Assembly (NCBI GenBank): GCA_033239005.1
Contig: BSQZ01000080.1
Location: forward strand, 858,501 to 922,500
Direction: 5' to 3'
DNA: 64,000 bases
Source: Lamellibrachia satsuma
Lineage: Eukaryota; Annelida; Polychaeta; Sabellida; Siboglinidae
The notes below the pieces were generated by a model. It saw nothing but the letters and a program-made list of their open reading frames with translations. It was not told the origin of the DNA and did no database searches. Position numbers and translations under genes: made by a program. Shown here in pieces: positions 33,301 through 45,400 of the stretch; the first letter of the stretch is position 1, and each line of letters opens with the position of its first letter.

Positions 33301-34789
33301 CTCATGGAATTTATGTACACATATTTCCTATTACCCAGTACATATGCTAAACCAACCATGGAAACTATAACGCTGCTTATTCTCTAGAGTACCACCTATC
33401 GCCAAGGTGTATGTGGATGAATTACTTAGTGCTAGAAACAATCAATAGTCCTGTCTGAGATAATCCACCAGAGATACAGGCATCATACTTAGTACATTGT
33501 AGCAGCTGTGCAGAGAACACAGCTTTGTCTACATCTATTGACCCAAAGTCACGGGCATAACTTGTCTGCTTTGATCAAATATCCCATCTTACTCTACAAC
33601 GTGTTGGTGTTTATAAGCTGAAATATAAAGATGCCACAGAAAATGTGCAGAGACGTGCAACAAAGCAGTTTCATGGGATGAAGGATATCCCTTGCCAGGA
33701 GAGGCTTGAGAGATTAAAACTTTCCACACTTGCATAATTATAGACAAACACGTGGTGATATGATTGAGGTTTATAAACTGGTTCAAGGGAAGTATGACAG
33801 TGATGTATATAACATTGTCATGCTGCACAAAGACAGTGATACAAAGGAAGGAACAAGGGTTCATAGTTTGCAACTGTTTCTATAAGTAGAATGTGCTCAT
33901 GTAAATATTACAAAAGAAAGCTTCTCACTTAGAGTTACCAGATTATAAAATGATCTACTGGGAGTAGTTGTAACTGCCCCAAGAAGTGTCATCTCATTTA
34001 AAAGCCGTCTAGATAAACATTGGAGTACTGAATAATTTGTCTACAACTACAAAGCTGCCTTGCCAGGAAGTTGTAGAGCATTTCAAGGGAAAGTTGAAGA
34101 TCTGCAGACTACTGGCACTGAGGCCACCGCCTACGGTCAGGTAGAACCTAAGTACGTAGCCTACGAGGCTATGTACGTGTACAATTATGCATGCATGCAA
34201 TGCATGTATGCATGGAATCGTGGATGGATGCATAGTGTACACGTGTATAGGCACGCACACATGTACAGGCACGCGCACACACACACGCACGTACACGTGT
34301 GTATTAGTGTGTGCATTAGAAATATACATACATAATAATGATGATAATAATTATAGAGTAAGAATGTGTAATTATAATTATACTATTTATACTCGTGCGT
34401 GCTTGCGTTGGTGTTTACGTCAGACATTCGTCAATATCCTTGCTAAGCTTATACACATGCGTACATGCGTGTACGCTTCAATTACTTATACACATGCGTA
34501 CCTGCGTGTACGCTTCGATTACTCGGTACTCGCCCGTCTTCGGGTTAGTTGCCAGTTCGTACGACGTCAGTTCGTTTGACAGTTTGTTCATCTCCCCCAC
34601 CGCCTCCTGTGCGTACGCCGCCGTCTTTGCCCGCAAAATGTCGTCTGCGTGTAATAAGTCGGCCTGTTTCCATCCCCCGACCACTCCGAGGGCCGACTTA
34701 GCCCTATCTACACATGCTAACACGCTCGAAACGCCAAGTAAAGCGACAACGGGTGCTAGAAGCAGAAACGTCAACATCGTTCTACCCAT
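30387..34789 (-). CDS. Secreted type-2 cystatin (cysteine protease inhibitor)
   Basis: Three - strand exons join in phase 0: 34789-34502, 31233-31144 and 30476-30387 (stop TAG). They encode 96+30+29 = 155 residues. Residues 1-25 form a signal peptide (hydrophobic LTFLLLAPVVALLG, ending SSVLA). Then come the N-terminal inhibitory glycines (VVGGW, about 37-40), the helix (EAVGEMNKLSNELTSYEL) and the first hairpin QVVAG, which spans the exon 1/2 junction (Q ends exon 1). The second hairpin is WEQP where PW is usual. Cys pairs GCQ...DDC and RVC...IKC match the two type-2 disulfides; NYC adds an extra Cys. Such proteins block papain-like proteases outside the cell or in lysosomes. The split at QVVAG fits animal cystatin genes. 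The gene converges on VIPAS39. Intron 1 is half minisatellite. Confidence 0.88.
31234..32830. repeat. 53-bp minisatellite made of the cystatin exon 2 acceptor and exon start
   Basis: About 30 copies of a 53-bp unit lie in cystatin intron 1, running directly into exon 2. Read on the - strand, each unit contains TTGTTGTGTGTAG followed by GTGGTGGCAGGCACCAACTA, that is, the polypyrimidine-like tract, acceptor AG and about 38 bases of exon 2 (codons VVAGTN...). Most copies change the following Tyr codon to TAA; some keep TAC or TAT. The unit is not a multiple of three. Confidence 0.95.
33560..34140 (+). mobile_element. LINE remnant in cystatin intron 1
   Basis: Broken + strand frames read ENVQRRATKQFHGMKDIPC, ERLERLKLSTLA, TRGDMIEVYKLVQGKYD and VISFKSRLDKHW, the standard order at the C-terminal end of LINE ORF2. 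It resembles the fragment at 2740-3475. It lies antisense to the cystatin gene. Confidence 0.8.
34448..34521. repeat. 37-bp tandem duplication spanning the cystatin exon 1 donor
   Basis: Two adjacent 37-base copies (34448-34484 and 34485-34521) differ at two positions. On the - strand the exon-side copy contains TACACGCAG|GTACGCATG, the used donor. The intronic copy has TACACGCATGTACGCATG, where the CAG has become CAT. Confidence 0.9.
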
Positions 34790-35164
34790 CTTGGAACAGG
34801 AGCGCAGTTTCGACTGTTGTTTTTAATCTACGAAGTCTCAAGAGTGTATACAACTAGTGGCGCCGCATTGCGAGCTGATAATGAAGCGTATTGCTCAACT
34901 TGTTTACTACAGGGGAGATTTGGCCTGCTCGCCTTGGAAATTGAAGGGGGTAATGTGTGGGGGCACTTTTTCGAAAGTGTGTATGTCGATTGCACAACAT
35001 TAATTTTTTAATGTTAGTCCATCGTAAACTTATTGGCTATGTAAAAACACAAAACTTAAAATTCTCTTTAGGGCATATTGAACTACACTATACACGTATG
35101 AATGATAATTGTGTTGTTTTTATTTCCCCTCCGTTAAATATTATAGAAGCAGCAATAACAGTCA

Positions 35165-35470
35165 AGGTAAGTTCCTATATAGCGCAGAGTCCAATCCTTA
35201 GGACTGCTCAAAGCGCCTTACACTTTGCCCCTGACAAACCTGTTCATTCAAACACCAAGTCGACTTCTCTCTGGAAGTACTGAGGCTTGCTGCAATTACT
35301 GTGCAACAACGTAATTTGTTCAGCAGTCTACAGCCAGGTATTTATACAGCTGAACGGAGGCAACAGGGCGTGAATGATATTGAAGTTCTGAAAGGGCAGC
35401 AAGACAATTAGAACCCCGGTCCACTCATTTGAGAGTTTAATATTCTAACCACTCAGCTACTGTATCCCAC
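35165..35470 (+). repeat. Dispersed SINE-like element with TATATAGCGC core
   Basis: Contains CTATATAGCGCAGAGTCC, then GACTGCTCAAAGCGCCTTAC, and near the end ACCCCGGTCCACTC and CTAACCACTCAGCTACTG. A related core (TTATAATGCGCC, CTGCTCAAAGGTGCTACAG) occurs at 49775-49850. This looks like a widespread short interspersed repeat; the family was not named. Confidence 0.55.
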
Positions 35471-35645
35471 TAACACAAGATAAAGGACATGCAGCACACG
35501 GACAGACACTAACACAAGATAAAGGACATGCAACACACAGACAGACACTAACACAAGATAAAGGACATGCAGCACACAGACAGACACTAACACAAGATAA
35601 TGCACAGGACACGCAGCACACACTAACACATACACTAACACAAGC
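35468..35645. repeat. About 39-bp minisatellite
   Basis: Roughly four copies of a unit with CACTAACACAAGATAAAGGA and CATGCAGCACACAGACAGA, the last ones truncated. Confidence 0.85.
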
Positions 35646-36026
35646 GGTGTAATTAACATTGCATAGCCTTTATTATATTAAGAAAAAACATAACAATCAT
35701 CTCCAGTATAAAGGTCAAATTACCTGATAAAATGTAACCTTAAATAAAATTGCGTTTTACAACATACATTTATTTGCTGCATTTTTGATAAAAACTGAAC
35801 AGAATGTAGACTATAATAATTTCATAAAGTATAATCATGAGTTATGGAATGATTCTACAACGAAACACATTTGATGACTGTGGTCGTGATGGCTCCTTCA
35901 ATGATAATACATTAATTCTCATCAAGGTAGAATTGAAAATGTTAATTGTTGGCCAACGTGTGCGTCATGGCAGTAGTAATACACTAATGCTCAGTATCAC
36001 ATTGAACCAACATGACAATTTTCGCA

Positions 36027-36260
36027 GGTTACTTTATATTAATCTTCGTCTCGTATTTTGCAATAAATTTCACCTTTCTTCTTTGTTGTTTCAGCAGCTT
36101 TCAGCTAACTTCATCAGACTGACTACTGCTAGATGGCTACTACGTGTGGTAGCTATCTAGCGGTAGTCAGTCTGATGAAGATTGCTGAAAGCTGTCAAAA
36201 CATAAAGAGAAACGGTGAAATTTATTGTAAAATACGAGAAAACATTAATATACTGAAACC
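36027..36260. repeat. Long near-perfect inverted repeat (about 115-bp arms)
   Basis: The left arm starts at GGTTACTTTATATTAAT and the right arm ends at ATTAATATACTGAAACC. The arms pair through TCGTATTTT, AATAAATTTCACC, CAGCTTTCAGC, TTCATCAGACTGACTAC and CTAGAT, meeting around 36143 with a loop of only a few bases. It is a fold-back or MITE-like structure. It begins 169 bases beyond the stop codon of the large - strand gene, so it may overlap that gene's 3' UTR. A - strand AATAAA (36221-36226) lies inside the right arm. Confidence 0.88.
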
Positions 36261-36428
36261 TCCAGTCTGATGAATCTGGTCACAATTATCACATCACAAT
36301 TTAACAAGCAGCGCAGTGCATCAGCTGTGTGGTGAATTGAAACTCAACAAAATATCATCTAAAATTTGAGTAAAACAGTTCGTGGAGTCATAAACCATGA
36401 CTAGTCCACTACGAATGGGATCCAATGA

Positions 36429-39400
36429 TCAGAAGTCTTGCTGCATGGGTCGAGCCTGGGCCATTATCTCCTCCGTGTCCGGGTACGACGTCCCGTGCAT
36501 GTCCATGTAGATCTTTATAAGGATCTCCGGCAGCAGAACCTTCAGCACGTAGTCCAGATACTGAAAGCAGCAGATGTATTACATTAGTATAATTATTCCA
36601 CAGAGGTAACAAAATGAGTATGCAAACACAATGCAAGTAAGACTTGTCAGTACTATATCTTACTGAAAGTCTGTTTACATGAGTGATTGTTCTCTATTGA
36701 ATGACAGTGTTGCATGACGACGCACAAACAAATATGTGTGGGTGTGTACAAGAGCAGTGTCTAGACACTGCAAGTGCAGCTTATTGACTCATGAAAATCC
36801 CAACTTGAGCTTTGAAGAAAGGTCACAACGGGTAAACCTGCACTGGTCGTTGACTGGGCATTGCTTCAAAAATCGTAAAATTGGACCCAGCCCCAATTCT
36901 ACAAAACAATTGTTGCTACAAATTTGCCCCGCTAATCAGTATCACAAGGGTGTTTACACAAACGATTTTTGTCCAATTTGTTTTACGACACAATGTGTAC
37001 GATACAACATAAAAGTTGTGGACTTAGTAACTACAAAATGCCAAAAGACAGAGTATGTTTCTTGCAGCTGAAATGCACAAATATAACACAGGAGTAGACT
37101 ATCAATACAGGAGTAGACTATCAACACAGGAGTAGACTATCAACACAGGAGTAGACTATCAACATAGGAGTACACTATCAACACAGGAGTAGACTATCAA
37201 CACAGGAGTAGACTATCAACACAGGAGTAGACTATCAACATAGGAGTACACTATCAACACAGGAGTAGACTATCAACACAGGAGTAGACTATCAACACAG
37301 GAGTAGACTATCAACACAGGAGTAGACTATCAACACAGGAGTAGACTATCAACACAGGAGTACACTATCAACACAGGAGTACACTATCAACACAGGAGTA
37401 CACTATCAACACAGGAGTACACTATCAACACAGGAGTACACTATCAAATGCATACAATTAATGTGCTTCTATCAGGGATGTTGGGAATAAATAATATTAC
37501 GTGGTAATTGCATCATAATATTCTAATTAGAATTTTTAGCATCAAAGTTACTGTCAATAAGGGATGTTCTTCTTGCTTTTGAATTTAAGACATGCATTTT
37601 TGTAAGATATTTGGAACGTATGTACACTGATCAATGCACAAAGGAAGAAACTACTTTTCAAAAATAAGATTTCATTACGGTACCTTTGAGCCTGTCTTCT
37701 TACAGAATATGGCAACCAGTGCTGAGACAATTATATCAGGCTGTTCTTCACTAAACAGATTCAGTCGCACCTGATAATTTAGAGCGACTGAAACATAAAA
37801 AACAAGATTTCTTTAGGCATGACATTAGAGACAGCCCAAAACCATCACTTTGAAATTTTGTATCATGCCTGAAAAGAAAAGATCATAGGGTTGCATGCTT
37901 GGAAGCCTCAAGCAGAATCAGTTTTCAGGGTCCAGCTGTACGTCCACACTTGTATGACCAAGCTTCTGGACCTGTACGTCCACACTCGTATGACCAGGCT
38001 TCTGGACCTGTATGTCCAGTCGTATGACCAGGCTTCTGGACCTGTACGTCCACACTTGTATGACCAGGCTTCTGTATGACCAGGCTTCTGGACCTGTATG
38101 TCCAGTCGTATGACCAGGCTTCTGGACCTGAACATCCACACTCACATGACCAGGCTTCTGGACCTGTACGTCCACACTCGTATGACCAGGCTTCTGGACC
38201 TGTATGTCCAGTTGTATGACCAGGCTTCTGGACCTGTATGTCCACACTTGTATGACCAGGCTTCTGGACCTGTACGTCCAGTCGTATGACCAGGCTTCTG
38301 GACCTGTACGTCCACACTCGTATGACCAGGCTTCTGGACCTGTACGTCCAGTCGTATGACCAGGCTTCTGGACCTGTACGTCCACACTCGTATGATCAGG
38401 CTTCTGGACCTGTACGTCCAGTCGTATGACCAGGCTTCTGGACCTGTACGTCCACACTTGTATGACCAGGCTTCTGGACCTGTACGTCCACACTCGTATG
38501 ACCAGGCTTCTGGACCTGTACATCCAGTCGTATGACCAGGCTTCTGGACCTGTACGTCCACACTTGTATGACCAGGCTTCTGGACCTGTACGTCCACACT
38601 TGTATGACCAGGCTTCTGGACTTGTACGTCCACACTCGTATGACCAGGCTTCTGGACCTGTACGTCCACACTCGTATGACCAGGCTTCTGGACCTGTACG
38701 TCCACAATGGTATGACCAGGCTTCTGGACCTGTACGTCCAGTCGTATGACCAGGCTTCTGGACCTGTACGTCCACACTCGTATGACCAGGCTTCTGGACC
38801 TGTATGTCCAGTCGTATGACCAGGCTTCTGGACCTGTACGTCCACACTCGTATGACCAGGCTTCTGGACCTGTACGTCCACACTTGTATGACCAAGCTTC
38901 TGGACCTGTACGTCCACACTCGTATGACCAGGATTCTGGACCTGTACGTCCACACTCGTATGACCAGGCTTCTGGACCTGTATGTCCACACTTGTATGAC
39001 CAAGCTTCTGGACCTGATGTCCAGTCGTATGACCAGGCTTCTGGACCTGTATGTCCACACTTGTATGACCAGGCTTCTGAACCTGTATGTCCACACTTGT
39101 ATGACCAAGCTTCTGGACCTGTACGTCCACACTCGTATGACCAGGCTTCTGGACCTGTACGTCCACACTCGTATGACCAGGCTTCTGGACCTGTACGTCC
39201 AGTCGTATGACCAGGCTTCTGGACCTGTACGTCCACACTCGTATGACCAGGCTTCTGGACCGGTACGTCCACACTCGTATGACCAGGCTTCTGGACCTGT
39301 ACGTCCACACTCGTATGACCAGGCTTCTGGACCTGTACGTCCACACTCGTATGACCAGGCTTCTGGACCTGTACGTCCACACTCGTATGACCAGGCTTCT

Positions 39401-42400
39401 GGACCTGTATGTCCACACTCGTATGACCAGGCTTCTGGACCTGAACATTCACACTCGTATGACCAGGCTTCTGGACCTGTATGTCCACACTCGTATGACC
39501 AGACTCCTGGACCTGTACGTCCACACTCGTATGACCAGGCTTCTGGACCTGTACGTCCACACTCGTATGACCAGGCTTCTGGACCTGTACGTCCACACTC
39601 GTATGACCAGGCTTCTGGACCTGTACGTCCACATTCGTATGACCAGGCTTCTGGACCTGTATGTCCAGTTGTATGACCAGGCTTCTGGACCTGTATGTCC
39701 AGTCGTATGACCAGGCTTCTGGACCTGAACATCCACACTCACATGACCAGGATACTGGACCTGTACGTCCACACTCGTATGACCAGGCTTCTGGACCTGT
39801 ATGTCCAGTCGTATGACCAGGCTTCTGGACCTGTATGTCCACAGTCATATGACCAGGCTTTTGGACCTGAACATCCACACTCACATGACCAGGCTTCTGG
39901 ACCTGTACGTCCACACTCGTATGACCAGGCTACTGGACCTGTATGTCCAGTCGTATGACCAGGCTTCTGGACCTGTACGTCCACTCATATGACCAGGCTT
40001 CTGGACCTGTACGTCCACACTCGTATGACCAGGCTTCTGGACCTGTACGTCCACACTCGTATGACAAGGCTTCTGGACCTGTACGTCCACACTCGTATGA
40101 CCAGGCTTCTGGACCTGTACGTCCACACTCGTATGACCAGGCTTCTGGACCTGTACGTCCACACTCGTATGACCAGGCTTCTGGACCTGTACGTCCACAC
40201 TCGTATGACCAGGCTTCTGGACCTGTACGTCCACACTCGTATGACCAGGCTTCTGGACCTGTACGTCCACACTCGTATGACCAGGCTTCTGGACCTGTAC
40301 GTCCACACTCGTATGACCAAGCTTCTGGACCTGTATGTCCAGTCGTATGACCAGGCTTCTGGACCTGTATGTCCAGTCGTATGACCAGGCTTCTGGACCT
40401 GAACATCCACACTCACATGACCAGGCTACTGGACCTGTACGTCCACAATCGTATGACCAGGCTTCTGGACTTGTATGTCCAGTCGTATGACCAGGCTTCT
40501 GGACCTGTATGTCCACAGTCGTATGACCAGGTTTCTGGACCTGAACATCCACACTCACATGACGAGGCTTCTGGACCTGTACGTCCACACTCGTATGACC
40601 AGGCTTCTGGACCTGTATGTCCAGTCGTATGACCAGGCTTCTGGACCTGTATGTCCACACTCGTGTGACCAGGCTTCTGGACCTGTACGTCCACACTCGT
40701 ATGACCAGGCTTCTGGACCTGTATGTCCAGTCGTATGACCAGGCTTCTGGACCTGTACGTCCACACTTGTATGACCAGGCTTCTGTATGACCAGGCTTCT
40801 GGACCTGTATGTCCAGTCGTATGACCAGGCTTCTGGACCTGAACATCCACACTCACATGACCAGGCTTCTGGACCTGTACGTCCACACTCGTATGACCAG
40901 GCTTCTGGACCTGTATGTCCAGTTGTATGACCAGGCTTCTGGACCTGTATGTCCACACTTGTATGACCAGGCTTCTGGACCTGTACGTCCAGTCGTATGA
41001 CCAGGCTTCTGGACCTGTACGTCCAGTCGTATGACCAGGCTTCTGGACCTGTACGTCCACACTCGTATGATCAGGCTTCTGGACCTGTACGTCCAGTCGT
41101 ATGACCAGGCTTCTGGACCTGTACGTCCACACTTGTATGACCAGGCTTCTGGACCTGTACGTCCACACTCGTATGACCAGGCTTCTGGACCTGTACATCC
41201 AGTCGTATGACCAGGCTTCTGGACCTGTACGTCCACACTTGTATGACCAGGCTTCTGGACCTGTACGTCCACACTCGTATGACCAGGCTTCTGGACCTGT
41301 ACGTCCACACTCGTATGACCAGGCTTCTGGACCTGTACGTCCACACTCGTATGACCAGGCTTCTGGACCTGTACGTCCACACTTGTATGACTAGGCTTCT
41401 GGACCTGTACGTCCACACTCGTATGACCAGGCTCCTGGACCTGTACGTCCACACTCGTATGACCAAGCTTTCATAAGAAAAACCACAAAGACACAATTCA
41501 AGAATTGTCCCTACTTTTTCATATAAATTGACTGCATTAATTTTTATAGCTTAGCAATAATTCGTTACATATCAAAAGTAAATTTGATTAACTTACTTCT
41601 AGTTTTGCCACCCTCCTTATAGTCATTGTGTCTTCGGCACTGCTCCTAGACAGAAGAAGAAATGTTCAATTTGCAATGACAGTAACAACATCTTCAAAAG
41701 CGTTTCTTGATAAACTACTATATAAAGAATAATGATGTTAAGATATCAAATGAACAATGACATACATTAAGTAATACTGTGCATGCATGCGTGAGTGCGT
41801 GCGTGCATGCGTGCGTATATACTTGTGTGATTGGCCACATAATAAACACTTTTCTGCAGCCGGGTAACGTGGGCAGGTGACTTGGTGTGGAGGGAGTCGG
41901 TACACTCCCAAAGGACAGCCAAACCAGCAGAGAACAAGTCGGTCCCCCCTATAGAGAAATACAGTGAAGAACATATACACTTTTCTGCAGAGAAATTAGA
42001 TTCATTTGTGGAATGGTAACAAAGTTCATAAAATCATAACTACCTTTCCCTCAAAGATGTCCTTCAGATATTGGGTGTTTTTCTTCACCATATAGATTAG
42101 TTGTTCCTCCGTCAAATCACAAACATTCCTGCAATGAATCAAATTCACATATGTATCAAGTACAAACACTGTCACTAATCATTCAATGTGTGATTCATTC
42201 AATGTGTCTAATGTGCACCTACTTTCAAATAAGCAACAGCAAACCTAACTTTTTAATATCTGCACATACGAATGTCCACTAACTCTCACTGGCCACAATG
42301 TTTTACATGGATCGGCAATGCCTATTTGTAATGCTATCCAAACAAACCATTTAACTCATTAAACAACATTTGCATAGAAAACCGAAAAGGGCATTTCCCA

Positions 42401-45400
42401 TGATGAAATAAACAACACAACATTGGTAATGTGATGTACAACACTGTCGTCTACTACTCTACTACACCAATCTGCAGCTGCTTGCATGGTTCACTTACTT
42501 TACACACATCACACAAAACATATATATGGATGCGCTTTGAAAATTTGTCCCACCCTCCTCCCCATCTTTCTCCCTGTGGTATGTTTACTTGTTAGCAGCA
42601 ATTGTACATCTTTGGTGGAAGTGGGGTGTTCATGTCTCAAAGCTTTCCCATTTTTGGATTGCGATAGTGGACATGGGAGTTTTGGCTTTCCCAGAAGTGT
42701 TCATGGGTTTTAACGCTGGGACGCAGCTCGCTTCCCTTCCACCTTGGATTTTAGAACTGTTCGTGTAGCGAATTGGCCCCACCTTTGTAGTTATTCCAGT
42801 TAGAGCTAGTGTATTTTTAAGCAGGTAGTTGTATTCATAGACTGCGTGATAGCATGTAGGGCATTATGCTATTTGGTTTAAGGGTGTTGCATAACAATAG
42901 TAATGCCATTGTTTCTTTTATTTGTTCTAGGAATACTGCTACTGCTTTGTGGTGAAATGTGGGCTCTATTGAACCCGACGTCCAGGAGGCTCGCATGGGG
43001 CGTAGTCAGCCTGGCGTTGGGTTGTGGAGCCCACATTTCTTTGTTTTACATTTCTTTGAAAAGTGGGCTTACCCTTAATCCCCACAATAAACGTCATTCA
43101 TTTGGCCTTTTCATATCTCTATATCTGTGTTGTGTTGTTGATTGCATAAATATATATATATATATATATACACACCCTCCTCAAAGGGTGTTTGAAACAC
43201 CCTCCTCAAGTTGATTTTTTGTTCATCTCATTTCACGACACATTGAACCTACCTAGTATCCATGACAACAACTGGGCACTGTGGAAATTCAGTGAAAATG
43301 TTCAAAAGAGGCTCAGCCTCTGTATGAGGCTCAGCCTCTGTATGCGATAATATTACGACATTCAACCGTTTGCACGTTATGATCGAGGTCAATTGTTTCA
43401 ATGATTTTAACAAAAGAATGAACTCTTCCATTAAACCAACTGTGCATATTGTTTCTGACGCACTACAGATGTGTACAGCAATAGAAAGGATTTGCAATGG
43501 GCTGAATGAATCGAGGATGCAGCTTTAATGTCTTCAGTTATTTTATAATGGCTAAACAAATAATGCATGTGTAAATGTTAACTGATGTATTAAACTGGGT
43601 CGCAAAACAACAGACAATGCCCACAGAACCAGTCACACAACTTGGCAACCCTTACTTGATCTGAGCAATCTCTGCAATGGTCTGCTCAGGCAGTGTATCG
43701 ACGACAGGCGGTTTTGTCTTGGTCTCATCTATGAAGCAATCATTGAGCAGATCTTTGATGAGCGCATTCTCTGTATCTTCGTCCTCTTTATCGGCCATCT
43801 TCTCCTGTGAAATTGGCCTCGTTTCATGCTGCATTGCCTGCCGGAAGTACAGATTGACCCTTCCCACCGAACTAGACCTTCGGGATGCCACTGGAAAGTC
43901 ATTCCTGTTCATCAGGAATAAATCTGAATCGGAGTTCATTCTGTAGCTTAGTGACTGGGTTTTCTTTGGCAACTTGTTGACCTGTCTTCTATCTTTGGTG
44001 ACATTTTGTGGCATTGAGAACTCCCTCTGTCTGATGTTATTGGTGTCTTTAAGAGCTAGCCCTGGACGCTTGTCATCAACGCAGCTTTTGGGTGTTGTTC
44101 TTGATCTGCCTAGTTCCACTTTTGTGAGTTTGCCCGGCGAACCACCTCTTGAACCTTGCAAGGGTGAGTTAGATGGACTAACAGATTGACCGCTATCACT
44201 GCCTGACAAACTGCATCGACCCAATTTCTTCTTTGTAAGTTTGCACGGTGAATCACCTCTTGAACCTTGCAAGGGTGACTTAGATGGACTAACAGATTGA
44301 CCGCTATCACTGCCTGACAAACTGCATCGACCCAATTTCTTCTTTGTAAGTTTGCACGGTGAATCACCTCTTGAACCTTGCAAGGGTGACTTAGATGGAC
44401 TGACAGAATGACAACTGTGACTGCCCGACAAACTGCGTCGACCCAATTTCTTCTTTGTAAGTTTGCATAGCAAATCACCTCTTGAACCTTGCAAGGGTGA
44501 CTTAGATGGACTAACAGATTGACCGCTATCACTGCCTGACAAACTGCATCTACCCAATTTATTCTTTGTAAGTTTGCATGGCAAATCACCTCTGGAACCT
44601 TGCAAAGGTGACTTAGATGGACTGACAGAATGACAACTGTCACTGTCTGACAATCTGATTCTACTCAACTTCTTCTTTGTAAGGCTGCATGGTGAGTCAT
44701 CTTTTGGACCTTGCTTAGATGGACTAAGAGAATTACAATCATCACTACCTGACAAACTGTGTTTACCCAAATTCTTTTTTGAACATAGCACTGGTGATTT
44801 AGATGGACTAACAGAATGGCAACTATCCAATTGTTTCTTTGTAAAGTTGCATGGCGAGCCATCTTTTGAACCTTGCAAGGGTAACTTAAACGAACTAACA
44901 AAATGACAACCATCACTGTCTGACAATCTTTGTCGCTTTGAGTTACGTTGTACTGTGACATCACCACTGAGTTGACAACCTGCTTTAGTTTTCTTCGTTT
45001 TGACGCCTGGTTCTTCTAACCATCTCATCTTAGTAGGTTCCCTGAATGGGTCTTTGTCCAGCGAATTGCGCTCTGTAATTACAAAACTGTCTGATACGAG
45101 CGCAGCCCGGGCTCTGCTTGGTCCTTTAGTACCACTATTGTTGCAGATGTCAGACGAGTTAATATGGATATCATTTTCCATCTCTTTCAGGATCGTCGCC
45201 AGTTTATCGCTAGTCTTCTTGTTTGCTAGTGGAAGGCCAGTCCGCCCACAACCCTGTGCTGCAACCCTGTCCTTGCTGCTGGGAGACTCAGCTTCCATCT
45301 CCTTCAAGAGAAGTGCCAGCTTATTGTTCATCTTCTTGCCTTTTGATAGTTTCATCCTCTTTGAAGTCCTCAGTATTTTGCCAGTTGAAACAACTGGCAT

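Noticed and set aside
37918..41476. Open frames of up to 606 codons on both strands (repeating GPEAWSYECGRT or DLYVHTRMTRLL)
   Set aside because: They come from the 36-bp period of a minisatellite, are open in several frames at once, and lie inside an intron bounded by two well-supported exons.
41826..41952. Possible exon of the large gene (- strand frame reading TDLFSAGLAVLWECTDSLH)
   Set aside because: Splice-like ends exist and the length is a multiple of three, but the attractive frame is not the one that phase allows. The family alignment continues directly from ...IFEGK to EQCR... without it. An alternative exon cannot be fully excluded.
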